From Reyranellaceae bacterium (GTDB lineage Bacteria; Pseudomonadota; Alphaproteobacteria; Reyranellales; Reyranellaceae), in assembly GCA_022844045.1 (NCBI GenBank), contig JALHMM010000043.1:1-49711 (forward strand): a DNA stretch of 49,711 nt, given 5' to 3'. This document shows, piece after piece, positions 1 through 8,135 of this stretch; position 1 is the stretch's first letter; the number at the start of each line of letters is the position of its first letter. The notes under the pieces are model-generated. The model was not told the DNA's origin. It was given only the letters and a program-made list of their open reading frames with translations, and did not search any database. A program made the position numbers and the translations under genes.

Positions 1-187
1 CGTCGCGCTCGGTTCGCTCGATCGCCGCGCGCACGGCGGGCGCGGCGCCGACGACCGCCGCCTTGGCATTGGGCCGCCGCCCGGTGTATCCGGCGCGGCG
101 ATAGGCGGCGGCCGCGTTGCGGTCCCGGGCGAACTCCTCGACGAAGCGCCGCTGCATGGGGGTAAGGGCTTTGTAGTCCATCGCCAT
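1..187 (-). CDS. Phage-type terminase small subunit, N-terminal part (cut by window edge)
   Basis: The reverse strand reads from ATG at 187 (or the in-frame ATG at 181) without a stop to the window edge. The visible residues include LTPMQRRFVEEF, then RNAAAAYRRAGYTG. This is the helix-turn-helix N-terminus typical of Terminase_2-type small subunits, where LTPKQ-RFV-EY is followed by N-A-x-A-A-x-R-AGY. Such proteins bind viral DNA and direct the large subunit to package it. Only about 62 residues are visible, so completeness and the large subunit cannot be judged. It suggests that a prophage, gene transfer agent or phage remnant lies left of the window. Nothing else in the window looks phage-derived. 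An unrelated helix-turn-helix protein is possible but the motif match is good. Confidence 0.7.
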   Translation of the reverse strand, partial: MAMDYKALTPMQRRFVEEFARDRNAAAAYRRAGYTGRRPNAKAAVVGAAPAVRAAIERTERD

Positions 188-381
188 AGTGTGCCGAAGC
201 CGACAACGCTCTGTCGATTTCCGCCGCTACGCGCGACGAATGGAGCGGAGAAGCCGCTGCGCCAGTGGCATTTCCTTCGCCGCTACAGTGGATATTCTCC
301 CTTCCCCCCCCCCTCCGCGGGACGGTAGAAGAGCGTCCGAAGCGTGGTAGCGTGTCTGCCGACGAAGAGGAGATGCGTCGA

Positions 382-1116
382 ATGGCGCTGCCGGTGCTGC
401 ATCATGCCTGGAAGTCGAGCGCCTCGCGGCGCGTGCGGCTGTGCCTGGCGGAGAAGGGCGTGCGGTTCGAGAGTGTCCTGGTCGACCTCACGCGCGGTGA
501 GCACCATACGCCCGAGTACCTCAAGAAGAATCCACTCGGCGTGATCCCGCTGCTGGTGCTGGAGGATGGCCGCGCGCTGTTCGAGAGCGGCACGATCTGC
601 GAGTACCTCGACGAGACGATTCCCGATCCGCCGCTGCGGCCCGAGGGCGCCTATGACCGCGCGACCATGCGCAACTGGATTCGCCATGTCGACGGGCTGA
701 TCGGCAACCTGATCATCTTCAACTGGAAGCACAGCATCGCCAAGGTCGCCTCGCAGTGGAGCGATGCCGAGCTGGCGGAGAAGCTCAGGAGCATCCCCAG
801 CAAGGAGCGCCAGGAGGCGTGGCTGCGCGCGGCGCGCAAGCCCTATACCGAGGACGAGCAGGCCGAGGCGCGGCGCAAGCTGGTGGCGCTGCTCGATCGT
901 ATGGAGGAGATGCTGGGCAGCGGTGGTGGTTGGCTGATCGGCGGCCGCTACTCGATCGCCGATATCGCGGTGGTGCCCTTCGTCAAGCGCATCGAAGAGG
1001 AGATCGCGCCCGACGAAGTCTCTCAGGCGAAGCATCCCCGCGTGCACGACTGGTGGCAGCGCCTCCAGGCGCGGCCCGCGTTCAAGGTGGCAAGGATCGA
1101 GAGCTTCTATGATTGA
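382..1116 (+). CDS. Glutathione S-transferase family protein
   Basis: A 244-residue soluble protein of normal GST length. Residues 1-80 look like the thioredoxin-fold domain: LHHAWKSSASRRVRLCLAEKG supplies a likely catalytic Ser and the first helix, NPLGVIPLLVLEDG holds the cis-proline, and LFESGTICEYLDE is the glutathione-binding ESxxI segment. The helical C-terminal domain contains the conserved YSIADIAV motif. The frame is open upstream to 265, but ATG 382 is preferred because GAGGAG lies nine bases before it; ATG 373 is too close to that site. GSTs conjugate glutathione to electrophiles or open ring and halogenated substrates. The substrate is not evident. An LLM gene follows, separated by a palindromic repeat. 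Confidence 0.85.
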   Translation: MALPVLHHAWKSSASRRVRLCLAEKGVRFESVLVDLTRGEHHTPEYLKKNPLGVIPLLVLEDGRALFESGTICEYLDETIPDPPLRPEGAYDRATMRNWIRHVDGLIGNLIIFNWKHSIAKVASQWSDAELAEKLRSIPSKERQEAWLRAARKPYTEDEQAEARRKLVALLDRMEEMLGSGGGWLIGGRYSIADIAVVPFVKRIEEEIAPDEVSQAKHPRVHDWWQRLQARPAFKVARIESFYD

Positions 1117-1119
1117 ATT

Positions 1120-1273
1120 CCTTCTCCCCGCGAAGGCGGGGAGAAGGTGCCGAGCGCTAGCGAGGCGGATGAGGGGCTTCCTCGCTCAACGACAACGATC
1201 GGTGTTGTCGGGACTCAGCGAAGCCCCTCATCCGCCCTTCGGGCACCTTCTCCCCGCCTTCGCGGGGAGAAGG
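1120..1273. repeat. Palindromic intergenic repeat, variant family (CCTTCTCCCCGC arms)
   Basis: A 154-base near-palindrome between the GST and LLM genes. Each end is a hairpin with a 12-base stem (CCTTCTCCCCGC and its complement) and a 4-base loop. Inside, GGCGGATGAGGGG pairs with CCCCTCATCCGCC. The right inner arm carries the GCCC-TTC-GGGC mini-hairpin shared with the main repeat family of this window, so this is a diverged sibling. The right end runs into AGAGGAGG, which serves as ribosome binding site of the LLM at 1291. There is no T-tract, so it is not a classical terminator. Confidence 0.85.
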
Positions 1274-1290
1274 AAGAGGAGGAAACACCC

Positions 1291-2475
1291 ATGATCACGC
1301 GCTTCGACAGCTCCTATGTCGGCACGGTCGACCTGGAGAACTGCGGCTATCTCGGTACGCCGGTCAATGATCGCTGGTACACCAATCAGCAGCTCGCCGA
1401 CGTGCTGCACAACGCGGTCGCCTACGCCAAGAAGATGGATAGGCTCGGCTACGACACGTTCTGGATGGCCGAGCATCACTTCCAGCCCGAGGGCACGGAG
1501 TGCATCCCCAATCTGCTGATGATGGCGATGCACCTGGTCAACCAGACGAAGAATCTCCGCATCGGCTGCGGTTTCAACGTCGTGCCGATGTGGCACCCGC
1601 TGCGCCTGGCCGAGGACTACGCCATGGCCGATATCCTGAGCGGCGGGCGTGTGATCTTCGGCGTCGCGCGCGGCTATCACACGCGCGAGGTCGAGAGCTT
1701 CGGCGCGCCGCTGATCGACCAGGAGTCCAATCGCGAGATGTTCGAGGAAGGCGTCGACGTCGTCTTCAAGGCGTTCAACGAGGAACGCTTTTCGCACAAG
1801 GGTCGCTTCTACACCATCCCGCCCGCGGTCGAGTATCGCGGCTATACGCTGAAGGACATCACCCTGGTGCCGCGGCCGCTGCGCCTGCCGGTCGAATGCT
1901 GGCAGCCGATCCAGAGCGGCTCGGACCGCGCCTTCGACTTCATGGCCAAGCACGGCATCTGTGGCGTGATCGGCGGCGGCTCGGCCGAGGGCGGCGCGGT
2001 CGAACGGCACATGAAGGGCTTCCAGGCCGCCTATGCGCGGCGCGGCGTGCGGATCGCGATGGGCGAGCGGCTGTCGCTGGGCTTCCAGTTCCACATCGCC
2101 GAGAGCCGCGAGGCGGCGATGAAGGTCGCCGGCAAGTACTACGAGGAGAACATGAAGATGTTCGGTGAGCTGCGCCTGGTGCGCGCGCTCACCGACGAGC
2201 AGATCGCCGCGATGCGCGATCCGGCTCTCGTGCCCAGCACCAAGCTGCCGCGCATCGAGGACGCGGTGAAGGCCGGCGGCTTCCTCGCCGGCACCGCCGC
2301 CGACATCATCGAGCAGCTCAAGGCGGTCGAAGCGCGCTACCCCGGCCTCGAACGCATCAGCTGCGCGATGCCGCTGGGCACGCCGCTGCCGATGGCGCTG
2401 GAGCAGCTCGAGCGATTCGCGAAGGAGGTGATCCCCGCCTTCCGCACCGCCCACGCCGCGGCCGCGGCGGATTGA
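1291..2475 (+). CDS. LLM class flavin-dependent oxidoreductase
   Basis: A 394-residue bacterial luciferase-like monooxygenase. Family features visible are DTFWMAEHHF near the N-terminus, LRIGCGFNVVPMWHPLRLAEDYAMADILSGGRVIFGVARGYH (flavin-binding beta-strands and the conserved substrate pocket) and a C-terminal E-x-LERFAKEVIPAF helix. Such enzymes use reduced FMN (or F420) and oxygen to oxidise diverse substrates; the substrate here is unknown. Although the frame is open from 1147 through the preceding repeat, ATG 1291 has a strong AGAGGAGG eight bases upstream and begins MITRFDSSYVGTVDLEN, so the upstream part is artefact. It is followed 11 bases later by a solute-binding protein, suggesting co-transcription. 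It is one of four LLM genes in the window. Confidence 0.88.
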   Translation: MITRFDSSYVGTVDLENCGYLGTPVNDRWYTNQQLADVLHNAVAYAKKMDRLGYDTFWMAEHHFQPEGTECIPNLLMMAMHLVNQTKNLRIGCGFNVVPMWHPLRLAEDYAMADILSGGRVIFGVARGYHTREVESFGAPLIDQESNREMFEEGVDVVFKAFNEERFSHKGRFYTIPPAVEYRGYTLKDITLVPRPLRLPVECWQPIQSGSDRAFDFMAKHGICGVIGGGSAEGGAVERHMKGFQAAYARRGVRIAMGERLSLGFQFHIAESREAAMKVAGKYYEENMKMFGELRLVRALTDEQIAAMRDPALVPSTKLPRIEDAVKAGGFLAGTAADIIEQLKAVEARYPGLERISCAMPLGTPLPMALEQLERFAKEVIPAFRTAHAAAAAD

Positions 2476-2486
2476 TCGAGGGCGCC

Positions 2487-3473
2487 ATGGGGCAGTCGAG
2501 CGTAATGGGACGGCGCGGCGTCGTTCTGGCGATGGCGTCGCTGCCCGTCGCGGCGGCGGCGCAGCCCACCCGACGGCGCGTGGCGTATCTCAGTGGTGGC
2601 TCGATCGATTCGCGACGCCCGTTGCTCGACGCGCTGCTCGAGGGCCTGGCGGGCTTCGGTTACCAGCGCGAGCGCAACCTGGACTTCCTGCCCAAGGGCG
2701 CCGACGGCCGCTTCGATCGGCTGCCCGCCTTGGCTGCGGAAGTGGTCGCCTGGAATCCCGACGTGATCGTCGCGTCGACCACGCCTGGCGTGCTCGCGGC
2801 CAAGGCGGCGACGGCGCGCATTCCCATCGTCATGGCGGCGCAGGGCGATCCGCTTGGCCTAGGCATCGTCAAGAGCCTGGCGCGCCCTGAAGCCAACATC
2901 ACGGGCATCTCCAATGCGACGGTCGAGCTCGTGGGCAAACGCCTGCAGCTCCTGAAGGAGCTACTGCCGCGCGCCCGGCGCTTCGCGGTCTTGATCAACC
3001 CGAACGACGAGAATGCCCCACGGCAGATGAACAACGCGACGGCGGCGGCGTCGGCGCTTAGCGTCGAGCTGGCGCCGGTCGTTGAGATCCGTAGCGTCGG
3101 CGACCTCGATGCCGGCTTCGCGCGGATCGCCGCCTCGGGCGCGGACGCCGCGTTCCGCATGGTCGATCCGCTGACGCCGATGATCCGGCCGATGATCCAA
3201 CAGGCGGCGGAGCGGCATCGCGTGCCTGTCATGTACGCCTTCCGCGAGGACGTCGTGCAGGGTGGCCTGATCGGGTATGGCGCGAGCCAGGCGCAGCTTT
3301 ACCGCCAGGCCGCGCGGCTGGTGCATCGCCTGCTTCAAGGTGCGACGCCAGCCGACCTGCCGGTCGAGATGCCGACGGTCTACGAGCTCGCGATCAATCT
3401 CGCCGCGGCGAAAGCGCTGGGCATCGCGGTGCCGCCGACGCTGCTCGCCGGCGCCACCGATGTGATCGAGTGA
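2487..3473 (+). CDS. ABC transporter substrate-binding protein, ABC_sub_bind (DUF534/TrpX-like) family
   Basis: A 328-residue exported protein. The N-terminus MGQSSVMGRRGVVLAMASLPVAAAAQP is a signal peptide with an AxA-type cleavage region. The mature part follows the ABC_sub_bind pattern: RRVAYLSGG, DALLEGLAGFGYQRERNL, PDVIVASTTPGVLAAK, IPIVMAAQGDPLGLGIV, PEANITGISNATVELVGKRLQLLKELLP, and a C-terminal ADLPVEMPTVYELAINLAAAKALGIAVPPTLLAGATDVIE, the usual ending of this family. ATG 2487 is chosen over the TTG at 2472 because GAGGG precedes it at suitable spacing. No permease or ATPase gene is adjacent, so it may serve a distant transporter. The gene follows the LLM closely and probably shares its transcript. 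The ligand is unknown. Confidence 0.85.
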   Translation: MGQSSVMGRRGVVLAMASLPVAAAAQPTRRRVAYLSGGSIDSRRPLLDALLEGLAGFGYQRERNLDFLPKGADGRFDRLPALAAEVVAWNPDVIVASTTPGVLAAKAATARIPIVMAAQGDPLGLGIVKSLARPEANITGISNATVELVGKRLQLLKELLPRARRFAVLINPNDENAPRQMNNATAAASALSVELAPVVEIRSVGDLDAGFARIAASGADAAFRMVDPLTPMIRPMIQQAAERHRVPVMYAFREDVVQGGLIGYGASQAQLYRQAARLVHRLLQGATPADLPVEMPTVYELAINLAAAKALGIAVPPTLLAGATDVIE

Positions 3474-3485
3474 TGGCGGAGGCGA

Positions 3486-5276
3486 TCACGCCTCCTTGTA
3501 CCAGTTCGCCAGATCCCAGGTGTTGTTGTCCCAACCGCCGGTCTCGCAGACCAGGCGGTGCGTCACGGCCGAAGCGCCGAGCCGCGCGACGACCGGGATC
3601 TCGACCTGGTTGTTGACGATCAGGTCGTTGAGCTTGATGAACAGCGACGCGCGCTTGATCGGGTCGAGCTCGAGCACGGCGGCCTTGTAGGTGTCGTCGT
3701 ACTCTTTGTTCTGCCAGCGCGTGACGTTGCGGCCCTGCCACTTGTTCTCCCGCGTCGAGGCCTCCCACGACAGGCCGCAGCGCAGGAAGCGCTCGGGGTC
3801 GATGCCGGTGTTGGTGTTGTACATCTGCAGGTCGGCGTAGAACTTGGAGTAGGTGTCCGGGTTGGCCACGTCGGAGCCGAAGAACACCGAGGCCGTCACC
3901 GCCTTGATCTCGATGTCGATGCCGGCGCGCTGCGCCGCCTGCTTGACGATCGCCTGGGTCTTCTGGCGCGGCTGGTTGATCGAGGTCTGGTAGACAAGCT
4001 TGAGCTTCTTGCCGTCCTTCTCGCGGATGCCGTCGGCGCCCTTCTTCCAGCCGGCCTTCTCGAGCAGGTCGTTGGCCTTCTCGACGTTGAACTCGTAGGT
4101 CGCCGTCGAGGAGCGGAAGCGCTTCGGGTTGTTGACCATGTTGGGCGTGGCCACGCCGGTGCGGCCGTAGATGTGCTTCTCCACCGAGGCGCGGTCGACC
4201 AGCAGGGCCAGCGCCTGTCGCACGGCGGGGTCGGTGAGCAAGGGGTGCTTGGTCTTGACGCTCGAGCGTTCGCCGTCGACCTCGGTCCACGGATCGGTGT
4301 TGTTGACCTGGATGCGCTCGATGCCGCCGCCCTCCGACAGCACGACCTTGCCCTTGCCGCCCTTCTCCAGGCGCAGGAGCACGTCGTCCTCGACCTGCAG
4401 GTTCCAGGCGAAGTCGAACTCGCCGGTCTGCAGCACGGCGCGCGCCGCCGACACCGCGTCGCCGCCGCCCTTCATCTCGATCGAGTCGAAATGCGGCCGG
4501 TTGGGCTGGTGGTAATTGGGGTTCAGGACGCCGGAGACGAAGTCGCCCGGCTTGAACTCCTTGAACATGTAGGGGCCGGTGCCGACAGGCTTCAGGTTGG
4601 TCGGCGCCTCGCGCGATTTCGCGCCGGTGTAGTTGGCGAACAGGTGCTTGGGGATGATCATGCCGAAGGTGCCGACGAAGGCGTCGGCCCAGAACGGCGT
4701 CGGGTCCTTGAACTTCACCACCACGGTGTGGCTGTCGATCTTCTCGACCGTGTTTTCGGTGTAGCTGCCGCTGGTCACCGCGGAGGTCGCGGGGTCGCGC
4801 GCGTATTGCCAGTTGAACACCACATCGTCGGCGGTGAACGGCTTGCCGTCGTGCCAGGTCACGCCCTGCTTGAGCTTCCAGGTCACCGACTTGCCGTCGG
4901 CCGCCAAAGTGCCGTCCTCGCGGTTGGGCACCGAGGCGGCCAGGATCGGCCGCAGGTTGCCGTCGGAGTCCCACGCCGCCAGCGGCTCGTAGAACAGGCG
5001 CGAGCCGTCCTGGTCCTTCGTCCCGACGGCAAAATGCGGATTGAGCAGGGTCGGTCCCTGCCACCACAGCACCTTGAGCACGCCGCCGCCGCCACGCTTG
5101 GTCGGCTTGTAGACCGCGGCCCGCGTCTGGGCCATGGCGACACCGCCCAGCGCCAGCAGCTGCGTCGCCAACGGCGCGCCCAGGCCGACCGCCGCCATGC
5201 GGCGGATGAAGCTGCGGCGCGACATGCGGCCATCCCGCACGCGCCCGATCAGGTTACGCAGATCCTTATGGTCCAT
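3486..5276 (-). CDS. Peptide/solute ABC transporter substrate-binding protein (SBP_bac_5), Tat-exported
   Basis: A 596-residue periplasmic binding protein. The N-terminus has a twin-arginine signal, MSRRSFIRRMAAVGLG, followed by a hydrophobic stretch and AMA-Q, consistent with Tat export. The mature part shows family 5 signatures: LFYEPLAAWDSDGNLRPILAASVP, VTWKLKQGVTWHDGKPFTADDVVFNWQYA, GTGPYMFKEFKPGDFV and LTDPAVRQALALLVDRASV. ATG 5276 is preferred over the upstream codon at 5339 because it gives the expected short pre-signal region and has GGGGGC upstream. Dipeptide/oligopeptide permease and ATPase genes are absent, so this is a solitary binding protein. It lies 81 bases downstream of an NtaA-type LLM in the same direction, suggesting a shared substrate. 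The genes to its left are convergent. Confidence 0.88.
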   Translation of the reverse strand: MDHKDLRNLIGRVRDGRMSRRSFIRRMAAVGLGAPLATQLLALGGVAMAQTRAAVYKPTKRGGGGVLKVLWWQGPTLLNPHFAVGTKDQDGSRLFYEPLAAWDSDGNLRPILAASVPNREDGTLAADGKSVTWKLKQGVTWHDGKPFTADDVVFNWQYARDPATSAVTSGSYTENTVEKIDSHTVVVKFKDPTPFWADAFVGTFGMIIPKHLFANYTGAKSREAPTNLKPVGTGPYMFKEFKPGDFVSGVLNPNYHQPNRPHFDSIEMKGGGDAVSAARAVLQTGEFDFAWNLQVEDDVLLRLEKGGKGKVVLSEGGGIERIQVNNTDPWTEVDGERSSVKTKHPLLTDPAVRQALALLVDRASVEKHIYGRTGVATPNMVNNPKRFRSSTATYEFNVEKANDLLEKAGWKKGADGIREKDGKKLKLVYQTSINQPRQKTQAIVKQAAQRAGIDIEIKAVTASVFFGSDVANPDTYSKFYADLQMYNTNTGIDPERFLRCGLSWEASTRENKWQGRNVTRWQNKEYDDTYKAAVLELDPIKRASLFIKLNDLIVNNQVEIPVVARLGASAVTHRLVCETGGWDNNTWDLANWYKEA

Positions 5277-5322
5277 CGGATGCCCCCGTCCGAAAGTGAA
5301 GCCTTGTCCGTCACAACGCTCA

Positions 5323-5336
5323 CATACGACCGTATG
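5323..5336. promoter_or_regulatory. Operator-like inverted repeat CATACG-N2-CGTATG
   Basis: Two perfect 6-base arms with a 2-base centre lie about 47 bases before the start of the Tat-exported binding protein gene, in the short gap after the upstream LLM gene. Size and position fit a dimeric repressor site (GntR-type sites have this shape). It is too short and not U-rich enough for a terminator. No regulator gene is adjacent, so the cognate factor is unknown. Confidence 0.35.
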
Positions 5337-5357
5337 CAAGAAGCGGGCAAAGCCGCC

Positions 5358-6662
5358 TCAGAACTCCATCAGGTTATCGCGGAAGTGCTTGTGCGCATAC
5401 CCCTTCCGCACCAGGCCGCGGCGCTGCAGCTCGGGCACCAGGCCTTCGCAGACCTCCATGACGTAGCGGCGGTCGAAGTAGCCGTTGAAAATCAGGAAGC
5501 CGTCGCCGCCGACCTCCTGCATGATCTCCTGCATCATGCCGGCGACGTGGTCGGCCGTGCCGGTGTAGTCGATGCCCGACTTGGTCGCCCAGGTGGTGAC
5601 GATCGCGCGCGGCGTCTTGCCGATCCATTTGGCCAGCGCCGACTGATGGCCGTTGGTGGTCAAGGTGTCGGGCAGCGGCTCGTCGAAGGGCAGCTTGGAG
5701 AAGTCGATGCCGGTCAGCCTGGACATGCTGGAGAGCTGCATGTCCATGTGCTCGAGCGCGGCCGCCTGCTCGAGGCGCTGGCGCTCGCGGGCGGCGTCCA
5801 TGGTGACGTCGATGATCGGGTGGGCGAGGAACAGCACCTTGATGCTGTCGGGATCGCGGCCCAGCGCGGCGGCGGTGGCGCGCACCTTCTCGCGATAGGC
5901 CTTCATCGAGGCGGCGCTGCCGCCGCCTTCGGTGATGATGGTGTCGGCCCATTGCGCGGCGAAGCGCTGGCCGCGCGACGAGCCGCCGGCCTGGCAGATC
6001 GGCACGCGGCCCTGCGGCGAGCGCGGCGCGTTGATCGGCCCGCGCACCTTGAAGTACTTCCCCTCGTGGTGGATGGGATGCACCTTGTTGCCGTCGGCGA
6101 ACAGCGGCGTCTCACGATCGAGCACGACGGCGTCGGGCTCCCACGCCTCCCATAGCCTTGTGACCACGTCGCAAAACTCGTCGGCGACGTCGTAGCGTTC
6201 GTCGTGCGGCCGGTGCTTCTCGTGGCCGTAGTTCTGCGCCGCGCCGTCATTGCTGCCGGTGACGCAGTTCCAGCCGATGCGGCCCTCGGTGACATGGTCG
6301 AGCGAATTCACCAGGCGTGCCAGCAGGTAGGGCGGGTACTCGCTGACCGACAAGGTCGGCACCAGGCCGAGATGCTTGGTCTGCTGCGCGAGATAGGGCA
6401 CCAGCACGGCAGGGTCGAGCTTGGGCGTCGAGGCGGCGTATTTCAGATAGGTGTCGTGCGAGCCCTTGTAGGTGTAGGGCACGTTCGAGGAATCCTCGAT
6501 GATCAGATAGTCGAAGCAGGCCCGCTCCATGCCCTTGGCCAGGTCGATGAACAGGTCGGGCATCATCCAGCGATTGAGATCGGCGCCGGGCCAGGCCGTG
6601 CGCCAGGTCTTCGGGCCGTAGCCCTGCGAGAGAAACCAGGCGAGGTGGAAGGGTTTGGTCAT
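5358..6662 (-). CDS. NtaA/SnaA/DszA-type flavin-dependent monooxygenase (LLM class)
   Basis: A 434-residue protein of the nitrilotriacetate monooxygenase subgroup, longer than ordinary LLMs (about 330-360). Recognisable parts are MTKPFHLAWFLSQGYGPKTWR, FDYLIIEDSSNVPYTYKGS, LVPTLSVSEYPPYLLARLVNSLDHVTEGRIGWNCVTG (the strongest subgroup signature), HHEGKYFKVRGPINAPRSPQGRVPICQAGGSSRGQRFAAQWAD and a C-terminal HFRDNL. Members use FMNH2 from a separate reductase to attack C-N or C-S bonds of chelators, sulfones or amides. No flavin reductase gene is visible nearby. The start has AGAGGAG upstream. It lies downstream of the bkd operon, separated by a hairpin repeat, and upstream of a binding protein. 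Confidence 0.88.
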   Translation of the reverse strand: MTKPFHLAWFLSQGYGPKTWRTAWPGADLNRWMMPDLFIDLAKGMERACFDYLIIEDSSNVPYTYKGSHDTYLKYAASTPKLDPAVLVPYLAQQTKHLGLVPTLSVSEYPPYLLARLVNSLDHVTEGRIGWNCVTGSNDGAAQNYGHEKHRPHDERYDVADEFCDVVTRLWEAWEPDAVVLDRETPLFADGNKVHPIHHEGKYFKVRGPINAPRSPQGRVPICQAGGSSRGQRFAAQWADTIITEGGGSAASMKAYREKVRATAAALGRDPDSIKVLFLAHPIIDVTMDAARERQRLEQAAALEHMDMQLSSMSRLTGIDFSKLPFDEPLPDTLTTNGHQSALAKWIGKTPRAIVTTWATKSGIDYTGTADHVAGMMQEIMQEVGGDGFLIFNGYFDRRYVMEVCEGLVPELQRRGLVRKGYAHKHFRDNLMEF

Positions 6663-6673
6663 GACGCTCCTCT

Positions 6674-6738
6674 TGTCATCCCGAGCGCAGCGAGGGATTC
6701 AGTGCGGCACTGGATCCCTCGCTGCGCTCGGGATGACA
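6674..6738. repeat. Inverted repeat of the TGTCATCCCGAGCGCAGCGAGG family
   Basis: A nearly perfect palindrome of 65 bases. The left arm TGTCATCCCGAGCGCAGCG is mirrored at 6720-6738 around a short AGTGC-GGCACT centre. It occupies almost the entire gap between the stop of the E3 gene (6743) and the start of the NtaA-type LLM (6662). A second copy lies at 24129-24214. The very stable stem could stop or protect the upstream bkd transcript, but there is no T-tract. Confidence 0.85.
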
Positions 6739-6742
6739 GCGA

Positions 6743-8134
6743 CTATATATGCAACGCCTCGCCTAGCGCGCGCAGGCTGGCCTCGTGGAAGGCTTCGCCC
6801 AAGGTGGGATGTGCATGGATCGTGCCGCCGATGTCCTCCAGCCGCGCGCCCATTTCCAGGGCGAGCGCGAAGCTGCCGGCGAGCTCGGAGACCTTCTGGC
6901 CGACGGCTGATATGCCGAGGATCACGTGGTTGTCGGCGCGCGCGATCACGCGCACGAAGCCGTCCTCGGCGGCCATCGACAGCGCCCGGCCGTTGGCCTG
7001 GAAGGGAAAGCTTGCCGTCAGCACTTCGCGGCCGCTCTTGCGTGCCTCATCGGGCGACAGTCCGACGGTGACGATCTCGGGATCTGTGAAGCATACCGCC
7101 GGGATCGCCTGGGCGTCGAAGACGCGGCGGTGTCCGGCGATCTGCTCTGCCACCACCACGGCCTGCGCCATGGCGCGGTGCGCGAGCATCGGCTCGCCGG
7201 TCACATCGCCGATCGCCCAGACATTGCGCATCGAGGTCATGCAGTGCTCATCGATGCGGATGGTGTTACCGTTCATTGTCAGGTCGAGCCGCTCCAGCCC
7301 GAAGCCCTGGATGCGCGCGCGCCGGCCGGTGGCGACGAGGATGCGGTCGGCGGGAATGCCGCGCGAGTCGACCATGACGGCGTCGCCGGACTCCCTGAGG
7401 CCTGAGGCGCGCGTCGAGGTCAGCACCTCGACGCCCAGCGCCTTCAGCCGCCGCGCCACCGGGCGCACCAGCTCGGCGTCGTAGGCCGGCAGAATGCGAT
7501 CCTCGGCTTCGAGGATCGTCACCGTCGCGCCGAGCTTGGCGAAGGCGGTGCCGAGCTCCAGCCCGATATAGCCGGCGCCGACGACCACGAGGCGTTCGGG
7601 CACCGACGTCAGCGCCAGCGCCTCGGTCGAGGAGATCACGCGGCCGCCGAAGGGCAGGGACGGTATCGCCGCCGGCTGCGAGCCCGTGGCCAGCACGACG
7701 TGCTCGGCGCGGATGCGGTCGGTGCCGGTGTCGGTCTCGACCTGGCAGGTCTTGCCGTCGATCATCGTGGCGTGGCCTTCGACGATGCGCACGCGATGAC
7801 GCTTGAGCAGCGCGGCCACGCCGCTGGTCAGCCGGCCGACAATGCCGTCCTTCCAATCGATGGTGCGCGCGAAGTCGATGCTGGGCCGCTCGACCTGGAT
7901 GCCGAACGGCGCGGCGGTCGACTGCTCGACCGCGTGCGCGTATGCCTCGGCGGCGTGGATGATCGCCTTCGAGGGGATGCAGCCGACATTGAGGCAGGTG
8001 CCGCCCAGCCCGCCATCGCGCCCGCCCTGTTCGACCAGCACGACGTCGAGGCCGAGCTGGCCGGCGCGGATGGCACAGACATAGCCGCCCGGCCCGCCGC
8101 CGATGACCAGCACCTTGGTGGTGAGCTCGGCCAT
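6743..8134 (-). CDS. lpdV: Dihydrolipoyl dehydrogenase (E3 of branched-chain 2-oxoacid dehydrogenase)
   Basis: A 463-residue flavoprotein that reoxidises the dihydrolipoyl group of E2 with NAD+. The FAD-binding motif is [19 protein letters not shown] (residues 10-28). The redox disulfide is C47-x4-C52 in [14 protein letters not shown] second Rossmann motif is [19 protein letters not shown], and the C-terminal [14 protein letters not shown] carries the catalytic His region. ATG 8134 begins [14 protein letters not shown]; the longer frame back to 8194 overlaps E2 and is not supported. The start is one base from the E2 stop, so it is translated from the same mRNA. It is the last gene of a four-gene operon and is followed by a strong hairpin repeat. 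Confidence 0.95.
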   Translation of the reverse strand: MAELTTKVLVIGGGPGGYVCAIRAGQLGLDVVLVEQGGRDGGLGGTCLNVGCIPSKAIIHAAEAYAHAVEQSTAAPFGIQVERPSIDFARTIDWKDGIVGRLTSGVAALLKRHRVRIVEGHATMIDGKTCQVETDTGTDRIRAEHVVLATGSQPAAIPSLPFGGRVISSTEALALTSVPERLVVVGAGYIGLELGTAFAKLGATVTILEAEDRILPAYDAELVRPVARRLKALGVEVLTSTRASGLRESGDAVMVDSRGIPADRILVATGRRARIQGFGLERLDLTMNGNTIRIDEHCMTSMRNVWAIGDVTGEPMLAHRAMAQAVVVAEQIAGHRRVFDAQAIPAVCFTDPEIVTVGLSPDEARKSGREVLTASFPFQANGRALSMAAEDGFVRVIARADNHVILGISAVGQKVSELAGSFALALEMGARLEDIGGTIHAHPTLGEAFHEASLRALGEALHI

Positions 8135-8135
8135 C

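Noticed and set aside
3558..6155. 865-codon open frame on the plus strand
   Set aside because: It is antisense to the Tat-exported binding protein and the NtaA-type LLM, both with clear family motifs. Its translation is rich in repeated Val/Leu/Arg/Asp typical of antisense frames in GC-rich DNA.
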